Source: Sinomicrobium weinanense
GTDB lineage: Bacteria; Bacteroidota; Bacteroidia; Flavobacteriales; Flavobacteriaceae
DNA length: 64,000 bases
Direction: 5' to 3'
NCBI RefSeq assembly: GCF_018863395.1
Contig: NZ_JAHKRR010000008.1
Span: forward strand, 104,346 to 168,345
Shown piece after piece: positions 18,671 to 28,842 of this stretch. Every line of letters begins with the position of its first letter. Position 1 is the first letter of the stretch. The notes beneath the pieces are model-generated. The model did not search any database and was not told where the DNA came from. It saw only the letters and a list, made by a program, of their open reading frames with translations. The position numbers and the translations under genes were made by a program.

Positions 18671-20170
18671 TTAAAACCTTCCTTTTTCCTCCGACCGGTC
18701 CGCATTTTCCTTTTCTCCCGGCATTTCCCCCCGTTTTCTGAAATTTTTCTCAATCTTCTCACCGGTGTCCCGGGTATACCAATCCCCGGTGAGTTCTCCG
18801 GGTATGTCATCCCCGGTCTCTTCCATCCATGCTGTTAAAACATCCCGTAACTGACTTCGTATCAATTCGTTCTGCTTCTTTAGTTTTTCTCCTTTAAGGG
18901 ATTTTTTGTTTACGACATTCCTCACCTGAAGGGGATCGTCTTTTAACACAAACAATTCTTCGGCAGGCCTGGGAGCTACAAAGACATCGGACTGGGCGGG
19001 GGACAGTTTCCCTTCTTTCCCTGCTTTTACCAGGGATCTGAAAGAAGGGCTGTTAACAATATCCAAAGGCCCCTGGTTGGGTAACTCCGGACGGGAATTG
19101 AGAATATATAAGTGTTTTTTTGTCCGGACCATTCGCTCATGGGCTTCATAGTCGTGCCAGTTGTGCTCGGCAAAAGCATATTTTCGGAAATCCTTATCCG
19201 GGTGATCAAATAATGCTTTAAAGGTCTTTCCCTGGAAGGTTTCCGGAGGCTCAATCCCGCAGATGTCCAAAATCGTCGGGGCTATGTCGATACTGCTTAC
19301 CAGGCTGTTGCTTACCCTTTCTCCTTCAATACCTTCAGGCCAGTGAATGATCAAAGGGGTTTTGATCCCCGAATGGTACATCCTGGTCTTATCCCTCGGG
19401 AAAGGCCTGCCGTTATCGGACATTACGATAATGACGGTATTATCGTAAACCTTTTGTTTCTTTAACTCCTTTACGACTTCACCTATATGGAAATCAAAAC
19501 GTTTGATCTCGTCGTAATACCGGGCGAGGTCAATTCTTGTGCTATCATCATCAATGAGCGTTGCAGGCACCTCTATTTCTTCGGGGTCATGGGTGTCCGA
19601 AAACTCATTTTCGCCCCATTCCCTATGCGCATCGATCGAAGCAAACCAGAAGAAGAACGGTTTGTTCTTATCCCTTTCTTTCAGGGATGGGAGCCACCTG
19701 GCTTCTCCCCCGTCACCAATCTCACCGGGTTTTGCATAGATCCGGTCAAATCCCTGCTTTAATAATTTTCCCATATGCCATTTTCCCGCCTGTCCTGTGT
19801 AGTACCCTTTTGCCCTGAGCTTTGAAGCGATGGATTCAAAGGCGACCTTAGGTTGTGTATGCAATTCTGCCGCACCTGTATTGTGCGGATATCTGCCTGT
19901 TATGATACTTATTCTGCTCGGACTGCAGGAACTGGTTGTTAAAATGGCATTATTGAACTTTAACCCGTTTTTTGCCAGCTCATCAATATTCGGAGTCTGT
20001 ACAAATGGATTCCCATAAGCACCGAGATCATCGAAACTTACATCATCGGCTATGATGAGTACTACATTCGGGGGATTTGTCCGGTTTTCCTGCCCTATTG
20101 TATTCCCACTACATATGCACAATATGAATAAACACAGGTATGACCGGACTTTTAAAACTATTTTTATCAT
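18671..20170 (-). CDS. Sulfatase, heparan N-sulfatase-like
   Basis: A 499-residue S1 sulfatase with a signal peptide ending near TIGQE. The metal site is NVVLIIADDVSFDDLGAYGN and the formylglycine motif CSPSR (C82), followed by ISIITGRYPHNTGAAE. The GAAELH context resembles the sulfamidase-like subgroup, which in bacteria also covers O-sulfatases. The C-terminal 30 residues are highly charged (GEKENADRSEEKGRF), which is unusual and may be disordered. An upstream ATG seven codons earlier is an alternative. The specificity is not known. Confidence 0.92.
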   Translation of the reverse strand: MIKIVLKVRSYLCLFILCICSGNTIGQENRTNPPNVVLIIADDVSFDDLGAYGNPFVQTPNIDELAKNGLKFNNAILTTSSCSPSRISIITGRYPHNTGAAELHTQPKVAFESIASKLRAKGYYTGQAGKWHMGKLLKQGFDRIYAKPGEIGDGGEARWLPSLKERDKNKPFFFWFASIDAHREWGENEFSDTHDPEEIEVPATLIDDDSTRIDLARYYDEIKRFDFHIGEVVKELKKQKVYDNTVIIVMSDNGRPFPRDKTRMYHSGIKTPLIIHWPEGIEGERVSNSLVSSIDIAPTILDICGIEPPETFQGKTFKALFDHPDKDFRKYAFAEHNWHDYEAHERMVRTKKHLYILNSRPELPNQGPLDIVNSPSFRSLVKAGKEGKLSPAQSDVFVAPRPAEELFVLKDDPLQVRNVVNKKSLKGEKLKKQNELIRSQLRDVLTAWMEETGDDIPGELTGDWYTRDTGEKIEKNFRKRGEMPGEKENADRSEEKGRF

Positions 20171-20232
20171 AATATTGTTTTTCTGAATCACCGGGATATC
20201 AGAGGAAATGACAGGGTAAAAATTTCCGGTCT

Positions 20233-21891
20233 TTATTTTTCTTTTCTTATGGATTGATGTTCGAGATAGGTATTTAAATATTCTTGCTGTAATTCATCAG
20301 AATCTCCATATTGTTCGCGAAGTTCTTTCAATTTCTGATGCAGATCTGCCCTTACTTCCGCATATTCGGGATCATCGTATATGTTATTCATCTCGTCCGG
20401 GTCTTCTTTGAGATCATACATTTCCCATTCATCAATGTCGTAATAAAAATGTATGAGTTTATATCGCTTCGTAGAAACCCCGTAATGCCGTTTTACCATG
20501 TGTACCGACGGGTATTCATAATAGGTATAATAAACGGCATCGCGCCATTTCTTTGATTTTCCGCTCACCAGATCCCGGAACGACTCTCCCTGCATTGCTG
20601 ACGGAGCCTGTACTTTGGCATAATCCAGAAGTGTCGGGGCAAAATCCAGGTTCTGGACCAGTTCGTCGATAACGGTCCCCGGTTTGATCTCTTTCGGGTA
20701 TCGCATTAGCAAAGGTGTGCGAAAGGACTGTTCGTACATGAACCGCTTGTCGAACCAACCGTGCTCCCCGAGGTAAAATCCCTGGTCGGAAGTATATATA
20801 ACAATGGTGTTATCGGCAAGGTCGTTCTCTTCGAGGTAATTTAAAAGCTCTCCCACACCATCGTCAACAGATTTAATGGTACGCAGGTAATCCTTGATAT
20901 AGCGGTTATATTTCCACAGGGCTATTTCCCTGTCGCGGGTTTCGGCATCTTTAAAGACTTTTTTCGAGGTTTTAATATCTTTAAATGTCTTTTCTCCCGG
21001 AAAGTATTTTTCTATAAAGGCCTTGTTTTTTGGGCCGTAAGCCGCTTCCCACCGGGAGCGCTGCTCTTTGTTGAACCGCTTTAATTGATTATCCAGGCCG
21101 GTCTTATTTCCTTCGGGGCCGATCAGAAATTTAAAATCGTGCCCCCACATGGCATGGCCTGCAATTTCCATTTCCTGGGTTTTGGCAGCCGTACCGCGTC
21201 CTTCGTATCCTGTTTCCGCATCAAAGAAATTATCAGGCGGAGTAAAGCTCATCTCATCATACAGGTTCAGATATTCAGGCGCAGGTTTCCAATTACGATG
21301 AGGCGCCTTTTGATTATAGATCAGAAGAAAGGGTTTTTCTTTATCGCGATCTTCCTTTAACCATTTAAGGGCATATTCGGTGGTGATATCCGTCACATAC
21401 CCCTCAATACGTTTGCGTTCTCCGTTGACCATAAAATCCGGGTTGTAATAGTGGCCCTGCCCTGGCAATACCATAGAAAAATCAAATCCCTGGGGAAGCC
21501 CGTCAAGATGTATCTTGCCGATCATGGCCGTAGCATAGCCTGCCTTTTGCAGTTCTTTCGGAAAACTCTCCTGGTCCCAGTTAAAGGGTTGTACATTGTC
21601 TACCTTACCATTTATAAAGCTGTGTTTGCCGGTAAGGATCACCGCACGGCTGGGGGCACAAATGGAATTGGTCACCGTGGCCCTGGTAAATATCGCTCCC
21701 TGATCGGCCAGTTTATCGATGTTCGGAGTTTCATTTAAACCGTGGCCATAGGCGCTGATGGCCTGGTAGGCATGGTCATCGCTCACCATTAAAATAATAT
21801 TCGGCCTTTTGCCCTTTTCCTGCCCCCGGACCGGAAAAGAACATATAAATGCCGTAAAAAACAAAAGGTATACCAGGGTATCTGATCTCAT
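20233..21891 (-). CDS. Sulfatase, GlcNAc-6-sulfatase-like group
   Basis: A 552-residue S1 sulfatase with a signal peptide ending near VRGQE. It carries the metal site NIILMVSDDHAYQAISAYGHG and the formylglycine motif C78-A-P-S-R with AVILTGKHSF behind it. The GEHGWFDKRFMYEQSFRTPLLMRYP block is typical of the subgroup that includes N-acetylglucosamine-6-sulfatases and several algal-glycan sulfatases. It is the first gene of the minus-strand sulfatase run and is divergent from the AraC regulator 253 bp away, so its promoter should lie in that gap. A short dyad CTGTACT/AGTACAG at 21947-21983 lies there; no clear -7 box was seen. Confidence 0.93.
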   Translation of the reverse strand: MRSDTLVYLLFFTAFICSFPVRGQEKGKRPNIILMVSDDHAYQAISAYGHGLNETPNIDKLADQGAIFTRATVTNSICAPSRAVILTGKHSFINGKVDNVQPFNWDQESFPKELQKAGYATAMIGKIHLDGLPQGFDFSMVLPGQGHYYNPDFMVNGERKRIEGYVTDITTEYALKWLKEDRDKEKPFLLIYNQKAPHRNWKPAPEYLNLYDEMSFTPPDNFFDAETGYEGRGTAAKTQEMEIAGHAMWGHDFKFLIGPEGNKTGLDNQLKRFNKEQRSRWEAAYGPKNKAFIEKYFPGEKTFKDIKTSKKVFKDAETRDREIALWKYNRYIKDYLRTIKSVDDGVGELLNYLEENDLADNTIVIYTSDQGFYLGEHGWFDKRFMYEQSFRTPLLMRYPKEIKPGTVIDELVQNLDFAPTLLDYAKVQAPSAMQGESFRDLVSGKSKKWRDAVYYTYYEYPSVHMVKRHYGVSTKRYKLIHFYYDIDEWEMYDLKEDPDEMNNIYDDPEYAEVRADLHQKLKELREQYGDSDELQQEYLNTYLEHQSIRKEK

Positions 21892-22144
21892 CGCTAACGG
21901 TTTTTACCGGCAATTTATGAATGTTTATTTTAAAATCCGTACTGCACTGTACTGGAAAGCATGAGCAAATAAATGTAGTACAGCGAATTTTATAGCTTTT
22001 AACAAATACAAATGCCTTAACCTCTGCGTGTTTCAAACATTTTTAACTTTTCTTCTTAAGGAGGATTAGATATATTTAGTATCTTGATACACTATATCAT
22101 AGATAACTTCAACCTGCTATTGTTCAGCGCATAATTACAGAAAA

Positions 22145-23245
22145 ATGAGTATTGAAGAAATCGTTTTAGCATCCTTTTCCGTACAGGCAGTTTTGCTAGG
22201 GATCTTTTTATTGATCAAACGTAGCGGAAATGTATATGCAAACCGGATATTCGCTTTTTTCCTGCTCCTTTTTGCCTTTGGTATTTATTGTATCTTCACT
22301 TATTGGGGCGATGTAAACAAAAATACTTACCTGGCCGTGATCTATGCTTTCTATATCCCGTTCTCGCTATACGGATGTACCTATTATTTCTATATCCGGA
22401 ACATGGCCACGGGGATTCGCATCACTATCGGGGATTTTTACCATTTTATCCCGTTTCTGGCGGTTTTAGTGCTGTTTGGAGGGTATATTTTTTCACCGAT
22501 GGAAGCTAAAATATATGCTTATGAACACAAAGCCCTGGAACAATATGAAATGATGATCCCTGCCATTGATTATGTCCTGACAGCATTTCTCATTGCCTAT
22601 GCCGTTGTCAGTTATATAAAATTCGTCCGTTTCTACAGTGGAAATGCCAACCTTAAATTGTGGTTACGGGTATTAAGCCTTGCATTTATAATGTTCTCGG
22701 CAACATTTGTTGTCTATATCACCCTGGTTTTCCTGGATGCACTGACCAGGAACCTGGATTATCTCATATGCTACTTTATGGTTTTTTTTATTGGTGTTGC
22801 CTCCTATTTTTCGATACTTTATCCGGGGGTCTTCAGTGGCAAGCCGATAGCAAGGCCTTTCCCTTTCGGCAAATATGTAACATCGGGGCTGTCGGCAAAT
22901 TTCTCAAAAGAACTGAAAGAGAAGCTGGAACTTCTGATGCGCAATGAGAAGCCTTTTCTCAACCCGGAGCTCAAACTGGATGACCTTTCGGAAATGCTGG
23001 ATATATCGAGGCACCATACCTCACAGTTGATCAATGAACAGTTTAATATGAGCTTTTACGAATTTATCAATAAACACCGTATTGAGGAAGCCAAGGTTCT
23101 GCTCATAGAGTATTGCGATCAGAGTGTTGAACAGATAGCCTTCGAGAGCGGGTTTAACAATAGAGGGTCGTTCTATAAATTTTTTAAACGGGTGGAAGGC
23201 ATTACCCCGTCTGATTACCGCAACAGGAGTTTAATGATATCCTGA
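22145..23245 (+). CDS. AraC-family regulator with N-terminal membrane domain
   Basis: A 366-residue protein. About seven hydrophobic helices fill residues 1-235, followed by an AraC DNA-binding domain from about 260 (DDLSEMLDISRHHTSQLINE, then QIAFESGFNNRGSFYKFFKRVEGITPSDYR). Such membrane-tethered AraC proteins are common in Bacteroidota, and the helices probably sense an envelope signal. It is divergent from the sulfatase run and lies 274 bp upstream of the SusC gene, so it is the natural candidate to activate the sulfatases and the SusC/SusD pair. Confidence 0.9.
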   Translation: MSIEEIVLASFSVQAVLLGIFLLIKRSGNVYANRIFAFFLLLFAFGIYCIFTYWGDVNKNTYLAVIYAFYIPFSLYGCTYYFYIRNMATGIRITIGDFYHFIPFLAVLVLFGGYIFSPMEAKIYAYEHKALEQYEMMIPAIDYVLTAFLIAYAVVSYIKFVRFYSGNANLKLWLRVLSLAFIMFSATFVVYITLVFLDALTRNLDYLICYFMVFFIGVASYFSILYPGVFSGKPIARPFPFGKYVTSGLSANFSKELKEKLELLMRNEKPFLNPELKLDDLSEMLDISRHHTSQLINEQFNMSFYEFINKHRIEEAKVLLIEYCDQSVEQIAFESGFNNRGSFYKFFKRVEGITPSDYRNRSLMIS

Positions 23246-23309
23246 CCCTACATCCCCCTTCTGCTACATTTGCCGACCGAAGTATTTATCGGTTATTTCT
23301 CTGTCTATC

Positions 23310-23339
23310 TTTATAAAGGTTAACATCTACTTTTATAAA
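23310..23339. promoter_or_regulatory. Paired TTTATAAA sites upstream of susC
   Basis: TTTATAAAGGT starts at 23310 and TTTATAAACGT at 23332, a spacing of 22 bp (two helical turns), about 180 bp before the SusC start. Repeated sites on one face of the helix suit an AraC-type activator, and such a gene ends 65 bp upstream. Binding is inferred. No clear TAnnTTTG promoter lies between the pair and the SusC start. Confidence 0.4.
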
Positions 23340-23519
23340 CGTACACTTATTTCCCATTTCCTTTTACTTGTTTTACGATGCACTTGAAAAAGGCAGCGAA
23401 AGGCCTTTATCCTGAACAATCCGAAAACACTCGCTTTGTTCTCATTTTACATCGAAATATTATTATTTGAATTAGCTATCATTCCATTTTTCCTGCCTTT
23501 TTCTTTTTGCACTAACTCA

Positions 23520-26500
23520 ATGAATCAAATCTCAAAATTTATGAAAGGAAAAGTTTACGTGATTTTTGGGGTATTGTGGATGCTGGGAACCGCATTCATC
23601 ACAGCCCAGGAAAAAATCGTTACAGGAACAGTTACCGACGGGGACGGCATGCCCTTGCCCGGGGTAAATATTGTTGTTAAGGGTACCACTACCGGTACTC
23701 AAACCGATTTTGACGGTAAATACAGTATAGAGGCCGAAACCGGCCAGGTGCTGGTTTTTACATACATCGGAATGGCTGCTGTTGAAAGGACTATCGGGGA
23801 TACGGATCTGATGGATGTTCTGATGCAGGAAGATGCCGAGGCATTGGAAGAGGTTGTTGTTACCGCCCTGGGTATTTCCCGGGAAAAAAGATCGCTGGGC
23901 TATGCCACCCAGGAAGTCGGGGGTGAAGATCTGAATATCGTTAAAAGCGGCAATTTCGTAAATTCTCTGGCCGGCCGGGCGTCGGGGATCCAGATCAGGA
24001 AAAACACCAACTTCGGCGGATCGACCAATGTGGTCATCCGGGGTAATGCTTCGCTGACCGGCAGTAACCAGGCCCTTTTTGTTATTGACGGGGTGCCCAT
24101 TAACAACACCAATACCAACAGCAACAGGCAAATGCAGGGCCTGGGCGGGCATTACGATTACGGCAATACCGCCTCCGACATTAATCCCGAAGATATCGAG
24201 TCGGTCAACGTTTTAAAAGGGGCTGCGGCATCGGCACTTTACGGCTCCAGGGCGGCCAACGGAGTCATCATGATCACCACTAAAAAAGGAAAAGCACGGA
24301 AAGGCCTCGGTATAACCGTGAATTCAGGCATTACATTCGGGATACTGAACAAGGACACATTTGCAAAATATCAAAACCAGTACGGGGCAGGTTACGGTCC
24401 CTATTACGATAGTGCAGACGGGTATTGGAAAGTAGAGGACATTAACGGAGACGGCACTCCGGATCTGGCCGTGCCCTATACCGAAGATGCATCATACGGT
24501 GCGGCTTTCGACCCCGGGCTGCTCATCTATCAATGGAATTCCTTCGATCCGGACTCACCCAATTACAGGAAGGCAACTCCCTGGGTAGCTGCGAAAAACG
24601 GTCCGGTCACCTTTTTTGAAACCCCGGTGACCACCACCAATACTATTTCGGTTAACAAGGGATTTGACAACGGTAGCCTCAGGCTGAGTTATACACGGAT
24701 GGAACAAAAAGGGCTTATGCCAAACAGTTCGTTAAACAAACACAATTTTTCCATGGCCGGAAACGGTAATCTCAGTGATAAGCTAACGGTAAAAGGATAT
24801 GCCAACTACATTCATACCAGTACCCTTGGACGTAACAGCACGGGATATTCCGGGGATAACATTATGGGGAATTTTAAGCAGTGGTGGCAAACCAATGTGG
24901 ATATTAAAGAACTAAAGGATATCTATTTTGCCACAAGAAGAAATGTTACATGGAACCCTTCGACTTCAAATCCCGGTGCTCCACCGAATTATTGGAACAA
25001 TCCTTACTGGACAAGGTATGAGAACTATCAGAACGATTCCAGGGACCGCTTCATCGGGAATGTTGCCTTAACTTATCAGATAACGGATTGGCTGAGTGTT
25101 ATGGCACGGGTGGCCACCGATGTCTCCTCCGAGATGCAGGAAGAGAGAAAAGCCATAGGAAGCATCCCTTTCAGGTTTGGGGTTAACCAGGCAACTGTCG
25201 GGTCCGGGTATGGCCGGAGGAACATTCAGGCCAGGGAAACCAATTACGACCTGAACTTTAATATCAATAAGGATCTGACTGAGAAGATCAACCTGAGCGG
25301 CGTATTGGGTACCAATATCAGGAGAAGTGAACTCAAATCCATCTATGCTTCCACCAATGGCGGCCTGGGAGTAGACAGGCTTTATTCGCTGCAAAACAGC
25401 ATAGCTCCGCTGCCGTTCCCCGTGGAGCGCAATGAAAAAGTGGGCGTAGACGCCATTTTTGCCAGTGCTTCCCTCGGATACGACAATATGCTATACCTGG
25501 AAGGGACCATACGAAGAGACCATTCTTCCACACTTCCCAGGGACAACAGTGTATTCTATTATCCCTCGGCTACATTAAGTTTTATCTTTAACCGCCTTTT
25601 GGGTGTTGAAGCCATCTCGTTCGGTAAGCTCAGGTTAAACTACGCCCAGGTCGGTAACAGTGCCCCTTTCGATTTTCTTTACGACACCTATGTGATAAAC
25701 ACCCCGGTAGGATCATCCAGCATTTCCAATCCGAATACCAAGAACAATGCCCGCCTAAAGCCCGAAACAACAAAAAGCACGGAAGTGGGCCTGGAAATGA
25801 AGTTCCTGCAGAACCGCCTTGGCTTCGATGCCACCTATTACAAAACAAGTTCAATCGACCAGATATTCGGCGTACCCGTTTCGGCTGCAACGGGATATCT
25901 GCGACAAATATTAAATTCGGGCGAGGTTGAAAACAAGGGGATAGAAATTTCCCTGAATGCCTCCCCGGTTAAGAGTGACAACTTTAACTGGGACCTCAGC
26001 CTGAACTGGACCCGGAACAGGAACAAGGTCGTTGCCCTGGAAAAAGGTATTCAAAACCTCCAGCTCGGAAGTTTCCAGGGAGGTATTACCGTCAATGCCC
26101 GTGTGGGAGAGCCTTACGGGGTGCTGAACGGAACGGATTATACCTATATCGACGGGCAAAGGGTGGTTGACCCTTCAAGCGGGCAGTACATCAAGACCAG
26201 TACGTCCGATAAGGTAATCGGCGACACCAACCCGGACTGGCTTATGGGTATTTCCAACAGTTTCAGGTACAAAAACCTCTCACTCAGCTTTTTGATCGAT
26301 ATTCAGCAGGGAGGAAGTATTTTTTCCCTGGACCAATATTACGGCCTGGCCACCGGATTATACCCGGAGACGGCCTTTATAAACGACCTGGGCAATCCCG
26401 TAAGGAACACCCTGGAAAACGGGGGCGGTTTTATCAACCCCGGGGTCAATCCGGATGGTTCTGTAAATACAACCCGCATCAGGGCAGACAGGTTCGGGGC

Positions 26501-26789
26501 TTTTGGTTATGCCAGGGGACTGCCGGATGCCGCTTTTGTCTATGATGCAAGTTTTGTGAAGCTCCGGGAACTGGCAATAACCTATAAACTGCCAGGGAAG
26601 TTCCTTGACCACATTTTTCTGACCGACGCTTCATTCAGTATTGTAGGGTCCAACCTGTGGATCATACACAAAAACATCCCTTATGAAGACCCGGAAGGCG
26701 GCCTGGGAGCCGGAAACCTCCAGGGGGTTTCCATAAGCCCGATGCCTTCTACCAGAGACCTTAGTTTTAACCTTAAGCTGCAATTTTAA
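23520..26789 (+). CDS. SusC/RagA-type TonB-dependent outer-membrane transporter
   Basis: A 1089-residue outer-membrane transporter that imports oligosaccharides using TonB energy. After the signal peptide (MKGKVYVIFGVLWMLG to ITAQE) comes a carboxypeptidase-regulatory-like domain (GTVTDGDGMPLPGVNIVVKG). The SusC linker EALEEVVVTALGI follows, then the plug (FVIDGVPINNTN, GAAASALYGSRAANGVIMIT) and a long beta-barrel ending in DLSFNLKLQF. The ATG at 23520 gives a normal signal region; one at 23541 is also possible. The SusD gene follows after 10 bp. With the upstream sulfatases and the AraC regulator it forms a polysaccharide utilisation locus. Confidence 0.96.
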   Translation: MNQISKFMKGKVYVIFGVLWMLGTAFITAQEKIVTGTVTDGDGMPLPGVNIVVKGTTTGTQTDFDGKYSIEAETGQVLVFTYIGMAAVERTIGDTDLMDVLMQEDAEALEEVVVTALGISREKRSLGYATQEVGGEDLNIVKSGNFVNSLAGRASGIQIRKNTNFGGSTNVVIRGNASLTGSNQALFVIDGVPINNTNTNSNRQMQGLGGHYDYGNTASDINPEDIESVNVLKGAAASALYGSRAANGVIMITTKKGKARKGLGITVNSGITFGILNKDTFAKYQNQYGAGYGPYYDSADGYWKVEDINGDGTPDLAVPYTEDASYGAAFDPGLLIYQWNSFDPDSPNYRKATPWVAAKNGPVTFFETPVTTTNTISVNKGFDNGSLRLSYTRMEQKGLMPNSSLNKHNFSMAGNGNLSDKLTVKGYANYIHTSTLGRNSTGYSGDNIMGNFKQWWQTNVDIKELKDIYFATRRNVTWNPSTSNPGAPPNYWNNPYWTRYENYQNDSRDRFIGNVALTYQITDWLSVMARVATDVSSEMQEERKAIGSIPFRFGVNQATVGSGYGRRNIQARETNYDLNFNINKDLTEKINLSGVLGTNIRRSELKSIYASTNGGLGVDRLYSLQNSIAPLPFPVERNEKVGVDAIFASASLGYDNMLYLEGTIRRDHSSTLPRDNSVFYYPSATLSFIFNRLLGVEAISFGKLRLNYAQVGNSAPFDFLYDTYVINTPVGSSSISNPNTKNNARLKPETTKSTEVGLEMKFLQNRLGFDATYYKTSSIDQIFGVPVSAATGYLRQILNSGEVENKGIEISLNASPVKSDNFNWDLSLNWTRNRNKVVALEKGIQNLQLGSFQGGITVNARVGEPYGVLNGTDYTYIDGQRVVDPSSGQYIKTSTSDKVIGDTNPDWLMGISNSFRYKNLSLSFLIDIQQGGSIFSLDQYYGLATGLYPETAFINDLGNPVRNTLENGGGFINPGVNPDGSVNTTRIRADRFGAFGYARGLPDAAFVYDASFVKLRELAITYKLPGKFLDHIFLTDASFSIVGSNLWIIHKNIPYEDPEGGLGAGNLQGVSISPMPSTRDLSFNLKLQF

Positions 26790-26799
26790 AAACCGAGAG

Positions 26800-28251
26800 A
26801 TGAAAAAAATATTATATTCATTATTGTTGTCCGCACTCTTTTTTTCCTGCTCCAGTGATCTGGAGGATCTCAACCGGAATACCAAAGATCCTTCGGAAGT
26901 TTCCGGAGAAAGTTTGTTTACGGGAGGACAGAATGCCCTGGTCAATCAGATGTTGCAGATCAATGTTAATTTTAACAATACCAATCTTTGGGCACAATAT
27001 TTTCAGGAAACCACCTATACGGATGAAAGTAACTATGACCAGGTCACCAGAACAATCCCCGATAATCACTGGAATGTCATATACCTTGCCATAAAAGACC
27101 TGCACGAGTCGGCCCGTATCATTACCGAAACTGATTATGTATCAGGCGAGGATATTGCCAATAAGCCCAATAAGCTGGCTATTGTAGAAATACTTACGGT
27201 CTATGCCTACGCAAACCTTGTGGAAACCTTCGGGAATGTACCATACAGTGAAACACTGGAGCTGGACAACCTGTTACCGGCATATGACGATGCGGAGACC
27301 ATTTATAAAGATCTGATAAGGCGACTCTCTGAAGCTGTTAATACCCTGGACGAAAGCAAGGGAAGTTTTGGCAGGGCAGATGTTATATACAGGGGAGATG
27401 TAACACTATGGAAAAAATTTGGCAATTCGCTAAAACTGAGAATGGGCATTTTGCTGTCTGACGCAGATACGAACCTGGCAAAAATAACCGTAGAAGAGGC
27501 TGTAAACAACGGGGTCTTTACCAGCAATGCAGACAATGCCCTCTATGCATACCAGGAATTTGCCCCCAATACCAATCCCCTTTATGCCAGCCTGGTCCTG
27601 AGCGGCAGGCACGACTTTGTTGCTGCCGAGACCATCATAAATATTCTGACAGGCCTGGACGACCCCAGGTTGCCTCTTTACTTTTTACCAACCGATGACG
27701 GTTCCTACAAAGGAGGGGTTATCGGGAACGGCTCACCCTATTCCGATTTTTCACATGTAGCACCCATTCTGGAAACCCCCACATTCCCCGGAAATATACT
27801 GGACTATGCCGAAGTGGAATTCCTGCTCGCCGAAGCAAGCGCCCGGTCCTTTAACGTGGGAGGAAGCGCAAGGGAGCATTATGAAAAGGGCATAACCGCC
27901 TCCATCCTGTACTGGGGTGGAACAGTATTGGATGCGGCCGATTACCTGTCAAACCCCGCCGTAGATTATGACCTTGCCATTGCAGCCAGCTCGGCGGCCG
28001 TTCCCTGGAAAGAAGTTATAGGAACGCAAAAATACATTGCCCTTTACACCCGGGGATTTGAAGCCTGGACTTCCATACGGCTCCTCGACTTTCCCCTCAT
28101 GGCAGAACCTGTGGATGCCGTATCCGGCTACCCGGTAAGATATATTTATCCTATTGCCGAACAAACGCTGAACGGGGATCATTATAACGCCGCCTCAACA
28201 GCAATCGGCGGAGATAAGGCTGAGACCAAACTGTTCTGGGATATGAACTGA
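26800..28251 (+). CDS. SusD/RagB-type glycan-binding lipoprotein
   Basis: A 483-residue surface lipoprotein (lipobox LFFSC) that caps the SusC barrel and binds glycan. The N-terminal SSDLEDLNRNTKDPSEV and the helical repeats with WAQYFQETTYTDES fit the SusD-like_2 branch. The C-terminal part contains GYPVRYIYPIAEQTLN, typical for the family. It starts 10 bp after SusC and is followed by a strong terminator, so it is the last gene of the unit. Confidence 0.93.
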   Translation: MKKILYSLLLSALFFSCSSDLEDLNRNTKDPSEVSGESLFTGGQNALVNQMLQINVNFNNTNLWAQYFQETTYTDESNYDQVTRTIPDNHWNVIYLAIKDLHESARIITETDYVSGEDIANKPNKLAIVEILTVYAYANLVETFGNVPYSETLELDNLLPAYDDAETIYKDLIRRLSEAVNTLDESKGSFGRADVIYRGDVTLWKKFGNSLKLRMGILLSDADTNLAKITVEEAVNNGVFTSNADNALYAYQEFAPNTNPLYASLVLSGRHDFVAAETIINILTGLDDPRLPLYFLPTDDGSYKGGVIGNGSPYSDFSHVAPILETPTFPGNILDYAEVEFLLAEASARSFNVGGSAREHYEKGITASILYWGGTVLDAADYLSNPAVDYDLAIAASSAAVPWKEVIGTQKYIALYTRGFEAWTSIRLLDFPLMAEPVDAVSGYPVRYIYPIAEQTLNGDHYNAASTAIGGDKAETKLFWDMN

Positions 28252-28265
28252 CAATGCGATTCTTT

Positions 28266-28305
28266 GAAAACGGCCTGAACTGTGTAAAGGCCGTTTTCTC
28301 TTTTT
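28266..28305 (+). terminator. Rho-independent terminator after SusD
   Basis: GAAAACGGCCT (28266-28276) pairs perfectly with AGGCCGTTTTC (28288-28298) across an 11-base loop and is followed by TCTTTTT. It begins 14 bp after the SusD stop. Confidence 0.92.
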
Positions 28306-28347
28306 ATATTTAGAACACGGGTAAACTTACTTCAATCCGAAATTATT

Positions 28348-28842
28348 ATGGATCGAGCCAAAACTGAATATCAAAGACCATTATCAAAAAACCTGGGAAC
28401 CGCTGCACTACTGGTGGGAACCCTCGATATTTTTGCAGCTATTGTTTATACACTGGCCCGCGGAGGAAACGTGGATAAATTACTGCGGTATATTGCAAGC
28501 GGCGTTTTCGGGGAACAGGCATTTTCTGGCCCTGTGATATTCGTTCTTTCAGGCCTGCTCTTTCATTATCTCATTGCATTGATCTGGACATGGGTGTTCT
28601 TTAAGCTCTACCCCATGATCAAAGCACAATTGAACAATAACATTGTGATAGGGGTAATATACGGCATTTGCATCTGGTTGACCATGAATTTAATTGTACT
28701 CCCTTTATCCAATGTTCCCAAATCCACATTTAACCTGATCCATGCCATATTATCCGCACTTATTTTAATTGTCGCCATAGGATTACCACTCTCTTACCTG
28801 GCAAATAAAACCCTGGGGATTTCTGTCGAAAAAAATAAATAG
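28348..28842 (+). CDS. YagU/DUF1440-like membrane protein
   Basis: A 164-residue inner-membrane protein with four hydrophobic helices. The stretch YIASGVFGEQAFSGP, then LSGLLFHYLIALIWTWVFF, matches the YagU-like (DUF1440) family, in which a conserved glycine-rich loop follows the first helix. The E. coli relative is linked to acid stress, but no biochemical role is established. The gene stands alone, 42 bp after the terminator of the SusC/SusD unit. Confidence 0.8.
   Translation: MDRAKTEYQRPLSKNLGTAALLVGTLDIFAAIVYTLARGGNVDKLLRYIASGVFGEQAFSGPVIFVLSGLLFHYLIALIWTWVFFKLYPMIKAQLNNNIVIGVIYGICIWLTMNLIVLPLSNVPKSTFNLIHAILSALILIVAIGLPLSYLANKTLGISVEKNK

Noticed and set aside
23265..23272. TACATTTG as promoter of susC
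   Set aside because: It fits the -7 consensus but lies about 250 bp from the SusC start, upstream of the TTTATAAA pair, and lacks a -33 box.
23532..24152. 206-codon minus-strand frame
   Set aside because: It is antisense to the first SusC gene, whose reading frame is unmistakable.
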